Part shown: positions 6,534-11,747 of the stretch, one piece after another
Position numbering within the stretch: position 1 is the first letter of the stretch
Layout: the number at the start of each line of letters is the position of its first letter
NCBI GenBank assembly: GCA_002320555.1
Contig: DCJV01000134.1
Coordinates: 1,587-13,333 of the forward strand
Source of the DNA: Ruminococcaceae bacterium UBA1691
GTDB lineage: Bacteria > Bacillota > Clostridia > Oscillospirales > Acutalibacteraceae
DNA: 11,747 bases
Direction of reading: 5' to 3'
Position numbers and translations under genes: made by a program
The notes under the pieces: model-generated
Told to the model about the DNA's origin: nothing
Seen by the model: only the letters and a program-made list of their open reading frames with translations
The model's database searches: none

Positions 6534-7919
6534 ATGGAAAAAACCGAGCTTTTATTACAGGAGAATACCCAAAACGGGCCGCTTTATCTGCGTGTTTACA
6601 GCTACTATAAGGATTTGATCGCAACCGGAAAGCTGCCCGCGGGGGCCAAGCTGCCGTCGATCCGGCGGTGTGCCAAGGAGCTGGAGATCAGCCGCACCAC
6701 GGTCGAGGCGGCCTACCTGCAGCTAGCGGCGGAAGGGTATGTCCTCGCAAAGCCACAGAGCGGCTTTTACGCATCCCGCCTCGATTATGATCTGACGGCT
6801 GGTGGGGTACAGGAGCGGCCACGTTCCCATCAGGTTGCGCCTGCGATCCGGTTCGATTTTGCTTCTGCCTCTGTGGATGCGGAGAGCTTTGATTTTGCCC
6901 TTTGGCGGCGGTATATCAAAAGCGCGTTACGAGCGGACGAGCGGCTCCTCTCCTATGGCGAGCCACAGGGCGAGCCCGATTTGAGAACCGCGCTGTGCAG
7001 CTATGTGGCGAAGAGCCGGAATGTCGTCTGCACGCCGGATCAGATCGTGGTTGGCGCAGGTGTGCAGAGCCTGCTGCATATCCTCTGTGCGCTGCTGGGG
7101 GACCGGGCAGCGGTCGGGTTTTGGAACAATTCCTTTGTGCAGGGCCGTGCTGTTTTTGAGGACCACGGCTTTCCTATCCGCTACTATACACAGGCGAATG
7201 ATGATTTTTCCATTCTAGAGCAAGATGGGATCCGGCTGCTATATACCTCTCCATCGCATATGGATGCAATGGGAGACGTAATGCCGGTTGCACAGAGGCT
7301 AAAGCTCCTGCAGGTCGCACGGCGCATCGGCTGCTTGGTGCTGGAGGACGACTACGACAGTGAATTCCGCTATTTTACCCATCCGGTTCCCTCGCTACAG
7401 GGCCTCGACGGCGGACGGAGTGTGATCTATATGAGCACGTTTTCAAAGCTCCTTCTGCCCTCCCTGCGCCTGAGCTTTATGGTCCTGCCGGCTTCCCTGA
7501 TGGATGCGTATGAAAATAGGGGCGGGCTGTATAACCAGACAGCTTCAAAGGCGGAGCAGATCGCCCTGTGCCAATTTATCCGGGATGGACATCTGTCATC
7601 CCAAATCCGGAAGGCGCGCAAGCTCTATATGAATAAAAGCCGGGCGCTGTGCGAGGCGGCGCGCAAGGCATTTGGAGATCGGGCAATGGCGGAGGTGTGC
7701 GCCTCCGGCCTGATGGTGCGACTGGAAATCAGAAGCGAGGAATCGGCCCAAGTTCTGCAGAAAAGAGCGCAGGACGCAGGAATCGCCGTGCGGGCTGAGG
7801 AGGGATCGGCAGATGGGGGAGGTGCCTGCCTGCTGCTTGCAAGCGCTGGTGTGCCGCTTGACGATTTTGAAATAGCCCTAGAAGAGCTGCGCGATGTGCT
7901 GTGCAAGAAAAGAGAATGA
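6534..7919 (+). CDS. MocR/GabR/PdxR-family transcriptional regulator (GntR wHTH + aminotransferase-like domain)
   Basis: A 461-residue PLP-dependent regulator, the usual MocR length. Residues 15-80 form a GntR winged helix: PLYLRVYSYYKDLIATGKL, then AGAKLPSIRRCAKELEISR and TTVEAAYLQLAAEGYV. After a linker, residues 105-455 have the fold-type-I aminotransferase domain: YGEPQGEPDLR (141-151), LEDDYDSEFRY (270-280) with Asp272 and Tyr274 as likely PLP contacts, and YMSTFSKLLLPSLRLSF (299-315) with Lys305 as the probable Schiff-base lysine. The Asp-to-Lys distance of 33 residues fits GabR. PLP binding therefore seems intact. The ATG at 6534 follows AGGA (6525-6528). MocR regulators usually control an adjacent divergent gene; here that is the small helical protein, not pdxST or gabTD, so the effector cannot be named. 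Isolated between its promoter and a bidirectional terminator. Confidence 0.93.
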   Translation: MEKTELLLQENTQNGPLYLRVYSYYKDLIATGKLPAGAKLPSIRRCAKELEISRTTVEAAYLQLAAEGYVLAKPQSGFYASRLDYDLTAGGVQERPRSHQVAPAIRFDFASASVDAESFDFALWRRYIKSALRADERLLSYGEPQGEPDLRTALCSYVAKSRNVVCTPDQIVVGAGVQSLLHILCALLGDRAAVGFWNNSFVQGRAVFEDHGFPIRYYTQANDDFSILEQDGIRLLYTSPSHMDAMGDVMPVAQRLKLLQVARRIGCLVLEDDYDSEFRYFTHPVPSLQGLDGGRSVIYMSTFSKLLLPSLRLSFMVLPASLMDAYENRGGLYNQTASKAEQIALCQFIRDGHLSSQIRKARKLYMNKSRALCEAARKAFGDRAMAEVCASGLMVRLEIRSEESAQVLQKRAQDAGIAVRAEEGSADGGGACLLLASAGVPLDDFEIALEELRDVLCKKRE

Positions 7920-8012
7920 GCTGCAAGCTGGCTGTGTTTAGGCGATTTGAACAATTGCCAACTGATTCTATGCCGTAACCGGCTCATTTCTCCAATTGGA
8001 GCTGCCCGAATC

Positions 8013-8061
8013 AAAAAACCTCCGACCGGCGCCCTCAAAAAAGGCCGGTCGGAGGTTTTTT
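8013..8061. terminator. Bidirectional rho-independent terminator
   Basis: A perfect 18-bp inverted repeat, with the left arm at 8013-8030 and the right arm at 8044-8061. Its core is CCTCCGACCGGC / GCCGGTCGGAGG, flanked by six A on the left and six T on the right, with a 13-base loop. It works equally in both directions and separates the convergent MocR-type gene and the metallophosphoesterase. Confidence 0.93.
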
Positions 8062-8087
8062 ATCAAAATATGTGGTAGGTGAAGCCG

Positions 8088-8783
8088 CTATTTTCGAATC
8101 TGCTCACCTGTGCGGACGTCGAGCACATGCGTAAAGACCGCGGTGTGCGTGCTGGAGATATACTTGTCGACATGCATGCTACCGAAATACCATTTTTGAA
8201 AGGTGGCGGATTTGCCGAGCTCCTCAAAATAGGCGTTTAAAGCGGTGACGCGCACCGGCCCCTTTTCCTGGAGCTTCAGGAAGCCCTTGATGGTGGCCGG
8301 CGGCTCGTGCGTCAGGATGATATCGACTTTGCAGTCGACCTTTTCGAGATTGTTTGCACCCTCCAGCAGCTCCGCCTGCGTGGGGATTTCATCGCGTGAC
8401 CAGGTGTCATTGTCGAAACGGATATCGATGTCCGGGCTTTCGCCCCCACCCATGGTGAAAATCTTTAAGCCCTCGATCTCATAAATCTGGCCGCGCATCA
8501 GATGGTATAGGTTTTTGTAAATCTGCTGGACCTTGCCCCCGTTCCATTCGGTGACATCGTAGCTTTTGAGCAGTTCGAAATTTTCATGCGTCCCATCGAG
8601 AAAGCAGACGTTGTATTTTTTGCTGCCGATTTGCTTGAGAAGCTTCTGCTCCGCCTTGCCGCCCTTCCAGAGGAAACCGAAATCCCCACAGACGAGCAGC
8701 GTATCCCCTTTTTTGAGCTTTTTCAAGCGCGGATCGCTGAAGCGGTCCGCGTCGCCATGCATGTCGCCGGTTACATAAACCAT
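8088..8783 (-). CDS. Calcineurin-like metallophosphoesterase
   Basis: Predicted 231-residue cytosolic phosphoesterase with a two-metal site. Motifs in order: GDMHGD (6-11, Asp7 and His9), LVCGDFGF (30-37, Asp34), LDGTHENF (62-69, the GNHE-type motif with Asn68), LTHEPP (157-162, His159), and WYFGSMHVDK (198-207) where the family normally has GHxH. The first His of that last motif is Ser202 here; His204 remains. The frame is open to 8912, but the ATG at 8783 is chosen because GGAGGG precedes it by 8 bases and the first metal motif follows directly. Substrate unknown; relatives act on nucleotides, phosphodiesters or phosphoproteins. No operon partner; it ends next to the bidirectional terminator and is divergent from the carboxypeptidase gene. 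No convincing promoter seen upstream. Confidence 0.9.
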   Translation of the reverse strand: MVYVTGDMHGDADRFSDPRLKKLKKGDTLLVCGDFGFLWKGGKAEQKLLKQIGSKKYNVCFLDGTHENFELLKSYDVTEWNGGKVQQIYKNLYHLMRGQIYEIEGLKIFTMGGGESPDIDIRFDNDTWSRDEIPTQAELLEGANNLEKVDCKVDIILTHEPPATIKGFLKLQEKGPVRVTALNAYFEELGKSATFQKWYFGSMHVDKYISSTHTAVFTHVLDVRTGEQIRK

Positions 8784-8935
8784 TGAGAAATCCCTCCGTG
8801 TCCTACTATGCGGAAAAACGCAGGAAAAATGGTTTCCTTTTATCCGCAATACTGTTATACTATAAATATCGCGAACGTGTGTGGCGGGGCAGACAGCCAG
8901 ATGTATTCCCAAAGGGGGAATGGGGACAATTGACC

Positions 8936-8964
8936 TTGCCGCACATTCTGTTCGTCATTATATC
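8936..8964 (+). promoter_or_regulatory. Candidate promoter for the carboxypeptidase gene
   Basis: TTGCCG (8936-8941) and TATATC (8959-8964) are spaced by 17 bases; transcription would start near 8971, about 25 bases before the ATG at 8996. A further TATACT (8856-8861) upstream has only a weak -35. The 212-bp gap also holds a small hairpin, ATTCCC/GGGAAT (8905-8921), of unknown role. Confidence 0.4.
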
Positions 8965-8995
8965 CTATCATACAACATTTACAGGGAGACTGTCC

Positions 8996-10357
8996 ATGAA
9001 AAAGGCAATAATTTTTTTCTGTTGTATTTTGACAATTCTTACGAGCGCTGTTTTTACGGCAGCCGCATCCTATAACGGCGAAATTAAGCTGGACGCGGAA
9101 ATCGCGATGCTCGTGAGCCTGGATAACGGTACGGTGATTTTTGATAAAAATGCGGACAAACGCACAGCGCCCGCCTCGCTGACCAAAATCACGACCGCCA
9201 TTGTGGCCATCGAGAATTGCGACGATCTGGAAAACACGATCGTCACGGCGCCCTACGATGCGATTCATGCGTTGGATGGAACAGGCAGCTCTCTCGTCGG
9301 CATCAAGGAGGGAGAGCAGATCAGCATGCTGAATCTCCTTTATTGCATGATGGTACACAGCGCAAATGAATCGGCCAATATCATCGCGGACTATATCGGC
9401 GGCGGAAGTATCCCCCGCTTTATCGAGCTGATGAATTCCTTTGTTAAAAAGCTCGGCTGCGAGAATACACATTTTGTCAATGCGCATGGCCTGGACGAGG
9501 AAGGCCAGTATACCACGGCGGCAGATATGTGCAAGATCGTGGAATATGCGCTGCGGCTGCCCGTCTTTGAAAAAATCACAAATACGGCAAAATTCACGCT
9601 GCCCAAGAGCAATCTGCGCGAGGCACAGACGCTGCGCACGACGAACGAGCTGATTGATTCCTCGAGCCCGTATTATTACGCCGGAGCAAAGGGAATCAAA
9701 ACCGGTACGACCACCAATGCAGGCCGCTGCGTCATCTCTGTTGCCTCCCGCGACGGCTACCGTTATCTGGGCATTGTCATGCGTGCTCCTTATAAGGATG
9801 CGGCCGGAAATATCATCAAGGGCAAGGAAGGCTCTGCTTTTGTCGACTGCCGGAAGATGTTTGACTGGGCGTTTGACAATTTAAAGCTGGAGACGGTTGC
9901 GGACCCGGATCAAATCATATCCGAAGTGAAGGTAGCACTCTCCTTCCAGTCGGATTATGTGCGTTTGCTTCCCAAAGGGGAAATGCGCGCATTGGTGCCA
10001 CAGGGGCTGAATGCTTCCGGCGTTATGATAGAACCGGATGAAAATATGCCGAAATCGATCGATGCGCCGGTCAAGAAGGGAGAGACCGTCGGGAAGGCCA
10101 ATATCCTATACGCCGGGCAAGTGATTGGCACGGTAGATCTCGTGGCAGAAAAGGACGTGAGGCGCAGTCTGATCCTGTATGCGGGCAGCCTTCTGAAAAA
10201 GGGCTTCCAGTCCACGACCGGGAAGATCATCCTGGCGGCGGCGCTGCTGGTTGTGGTGTTTTATATCCTGGTCAACGTCCTGTATCATTACAAGAAGAAA
10301 AAGGCACGCATCCGTGTGGTGCGCGGTTACCGGCAGGTGAAGAAGGGGAAAAAATAA
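8996..10357 (+). CDS. D-alanyl-D-alanine carboxypeptidase (PBP5-type, peptidase S11)
   Basis: Penicillin-binding protein that trims the terminal D-Ala from peptidoglycan pentapeptides outside the membrane. The 453-residue protein has a signal peptide (1 to about 24: MKK, a hydrophobic stretch, then TAAAS). All three active-site motifs are present: SLTK (61-64, nucleophile Ser61 and Lys64), SAN (122-124) and KTGTT (235-239). Residues about 305-395 form the C-terminal PBP5 beta domain. A membrane segment at about 410-430 and a very basic tail (433-453) anchor the C-terminus with the tail inside, where Gram-negative PBP5 instead has an amphipathic helix. GGGAG (8984-8988) sits 7 bases before the ATG; the longer in-frame reading from 8783 adds 71 residues ahead of the signal peptide and is rejected. 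No terminator separates it from the downstream membrane gene, so read-through is likely. Could be called dacA, dacB or dacF. Confidence 0.95.
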   Translation: MKKAIIFFCCILTILTSAVFTAAASYNGEIKLDAEIAMLVSLDNGTVIFDKNADKRTAPASLTKITTAIVAIENCDDLENTIVTAPYDAIHALDGTGSSLVGIKEGEQISMLNLLYCMMVHSANESANIIADYIGGGSIPRFIELMNSFVKKLGCENTHFVNAHGLDEEGQYTTAADMCKIVEYALRLPVFEKITNTAKFTLPKSNLREAQTLRTTNELIDSSSPYYYAGAKGIKTGTTTNAGRCVISVASRDGYRYLGIVMRAPYKDAAGNIIKGKEGSAFVDCRKMFDWAFDNLKLETVADPDQIISEVKVALSFQSDYVRLLPKGEMRALVPQGLNASGVMIEPDENMPKSIDAPVKKGETVGKANILYAGQVIGTVDLVAEKDVRRSLILYAGSLLKKGFQSTTGKIILAAALLVVVFYILVNVLYHYKKKKARIRVVRGYRQVKKGKK

Positions 10358-10455
10358 GGGGCCGAAAGTGAAAGACTTTTTCCTGACAAAGTCTGCCTCT
10401 GAAGAAACGGATTGGATCAATGAATTCGGAGGGACAAAAAGAGAGGGAGAGATAA

Positions 10456-11730
10456 ATGCACCTTTTGAAATCGATCAAGGCGGAATATCGCCCCTTTTTG
10501 ATTCTATTTGCCGGTGCGCTGCTGGTTCATCTGTTTTTGCCCTTACAGTGGAGCGATGACGCAGTCTTTGCCAAAGAAGCTTCAGAAATGACGCTGATGG
10601 TTTTTCTGCGGGGCAGCTCTCGTCTCCTGACAGATACGATGACCTATCTTTTTGCCAGATACCATTTGCTCTGGCGTCTTTGCAATCCGCTCGTCCTGAC
10701 GGTAATGGCAATCGTCATCTCACGGCTTCTCACATGCAAAAACGCAGTGCTGAAGAATACGGTGATCTGCATCGGGATTCTTTACCCTGCAATGGTCATC
10801 GTGGATGCAGGTTTTATCGCCACAACGGTCAATTACCTGTGGCCGGTCACCTGCGGGCTTATTTGCCTGCTGCCCTTACAGCGGCTGTGCCGGGGCGGAA
10901 GGGTACGCTGGTATGAGGTTGTTTTTGGGATTCCACTTCTGCTCTATGCGCTCAATATGGAGCAGATGTGCGCAATCCTGTTGGTGCTTTTTGTGTCCGG
11001 CTTCCTCTATTTGTGCATCAAAAAGAGGCCGTCCCTCTATGCGGGGATACAGGCGCTGCTCTGCATTGCCGGCCTTTGCTGTACATATGCTTTAAACTGC
11101 GTCGGCGACGGTTCCCGCATGGAGCGGGAGATCACCCGGTATTTCCCTGATTTCTTAAATTTGACCCTTTGGGATAAGCTGGAGCTGGGCTTTTCTTCCA
11201 CGCTCTACTGCTTGACGATGGACGCGGCGTATGCCTCGGCCGCGTTTTTGGCCTTCACGCTGTTCCTGGCGATTGCGGTATTTCGGAAGACAAGAAAGCC
11301 CGGCTTTCGTTGTGCGGCGGCAGTTGCGCCGGCATTTACTCTGTTTTTTGTGACAGCGGGCCTACTTCCCGCAAGGCTTGTGCCGTTTCTCCCCTTTTTT
11401 ACAGGAGGGATGCACAACTACTTAGTATCCAAAGCGTCGTATTCTTTTTCACCGCTGCGGGACTTTCTGTTTATTGGAATCTGCACCTGCGTGCTTTGCA
11501 GCATTGGTCTGCTGATGGGGAACACGCGGGCTACGCTGACGGCGTTTGTAACGCTCGCTGCGGGGCTCTGCTCCCGCATGATGATGGGCTTTTCTCCGAC
11601 CGTTTGGGCTTCCGGATACCGGACCTTCCACATAATGTTCCTCACCTTTTTATTTTGCAGTATCATGGTGCTCAATCACAACCCCACTCTTTTCAGAGGA
11701 AAGAGGGAGCTGGAGAAAGCATCCGCCTGA
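10456..11730 (+). CDS. Polytopic membrane protein, possibly GT-C/DUF6056-like
   Basis: Integral membrane protein of 424 residues with about 12 predicted helices (roughly 13-30, 75-93, 101-120, 124-143, 152-168, 170-188, 192-214, 258-278, 288-312, 335-358, 362-380, 392-412). The first outside loop starts LQWSDDAVFAKEA (30-42), an acidic pair after helix 1 as in GT-C glycosyltransferases that use polyprenyl-linked sugars. A conserved-looking RMMMGFSPTVWASGYRTF segment (375-392) precedes the last helix. These features recall DUF6056-type or GtrII-like proteins, but the assignment is tentative and there is no recognised catalytic signature. GAGGGAG (10443-10449) lies 6 bases before the ATG. It follows the carboxypeptidase by 98 bp without a clear promoter or terminator, so it may be cotranscribed and act in envelope glycan modification. 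Complete; the stop is 17 bases before the window end. Confidence 0.75.
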   Translation: MHLLKSIKAEYRPFLILFAGALLVHLFLPLQWSDDAVFAKEASEMTLMVFLRGSSRLLTDTMTYLFARYHLLWRLCNPLVLTVMAIVISRLLTCKNAVLKNTVICIGILYPAMVIVDAGFIATTVNYLWPVTCGLICLLPLQRLCRGGRVRWYEVVFGIPLLLYALNMEQMCAILLVLFVSGFLYLCIKKRPSLYAGIQALLCIAGLCCTYALNCVGDGSRMEREITRYFPDFLNLTLWDKLELGFSSTLYCLTMDAAYASAAFLAFTLFLAIAVFRKTRKPGFRCAAAVAPAFTLFFVTAGLLPARLVPFLPFFTGGMHNYLVSKASYSFSPLRDFLFIGICTCVLCSIGLLMGNTRATLTAFVTLAAGLCSRMMMGFSPTVWASGYRTFHIMFLTFLFCSIMVLNHNPTLFRGKRELEKASA

Positions 11731-11747
11731 AAGCGGCCGGCAATTTT

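Noticed and set aside
7990..8001. 12-bp palindrome CTCCAATTGGAG after the MocR-type gene
   Set aside because: Lies between a stop codon and a terminator with no promoter nearby; short enough to be chance.
8855..9487. 210-codon reverse frame over the start of the carboxypeptidase
   Set aside because: It overlaps the signal peptide and active-site motifs of the carboxypeptidase on the other strand and has no support of its own.
10373..10394. Hairpin AGACTTT/AAAGTCT after the carboxypeptidase stop codon
   Set aside because: Weak AT-rich stem with no T tract after it, so not a terminator.
1..11747. CRISPR arrays, insertion sequences, phage or toxin-antitoxin genes
   Set aside because: No spaced direct repeats, terminal inverted repeats, transposase, integrase or small toxin-like gene pairs were recognised on either strand.

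Overview
The window looks like chromosomal DNA from a mid-GC Firmicute, most likely a clostridial (Oscillospiraceae/Ruminococcaceae-like) gut or anaerobic bacterium. This is inferred from strong AGGAGG-type ribosome sites, TTGACA/TATAAT-type promoters, short intergenic gaps, a PBP5-type carboxypeptidase with a C-terminal anchor, and small proteins of clostridial character. There are ten protein genes, one of them cut by the left edge. I see no rRNA, tRNA, CRISPR array, insertion sequence or phage gene, and no gene-free stretch over 300 bases.

Layout. 1-731 (-) is the N-terminal part of serine hydroxymethyltransferase (glyA). It is divergent from nth (endonuclease III, 970-1602 +), with a good promoter for each gene in the 238-bp gap. 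A hairpin terminator separates nth from a convergent AraC-type regulator (1701-2480 -). That regulator diverges from a two-gene operon: a Gfo/Idh/MocA dehydrogenase with a cysteine-rich insertion (2622-3899) and, 29 bp later, a 641-residue fusion of a TIM-barrel sugar isomerase/epimerase to a second Gfo/Idh/MocA dehydrogenase (3929-5854). A terminator closes the operon. A small helical, ferritin-like protein (5944-6390 -) then diverges from a MocR/GabR-type regulator (6534-7919 +). A perfect bidirectional terminator separates MocR from a convergent metallophosphoesterase (8088-8783 -). That gene diverges from a D-Ala-D-Ala carboxypeptidase (8996-10357 +), which is followed by a polytopic, possibly GT-C-like, membrane protein (10456-11730 +).

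How the genes work together. glyA, nth, the phosphoesterase and the carboxypeptidase are housekeeping. The accessory part is the AraC / dehydrogenase / fusion-enzyme cassette. It encodes two NAD(P)-dependent sugar or polyol dehydrogenase modules and one isomerase/epimerase module under a local regulator, but no transporter or kinase. A plausible but unproven role is oxidation, keto-sugar isomerisation and reduction of a sugar, inositol or glycoside. Its control region is compact: two divergent promoters whose -35 boxes lie 6 bp apart, a perfect 16-bp palindrome covering the operon's -10 box, and a regulator promoter placed so that its mRNA would begin at, or within a few bases of, an ATG.
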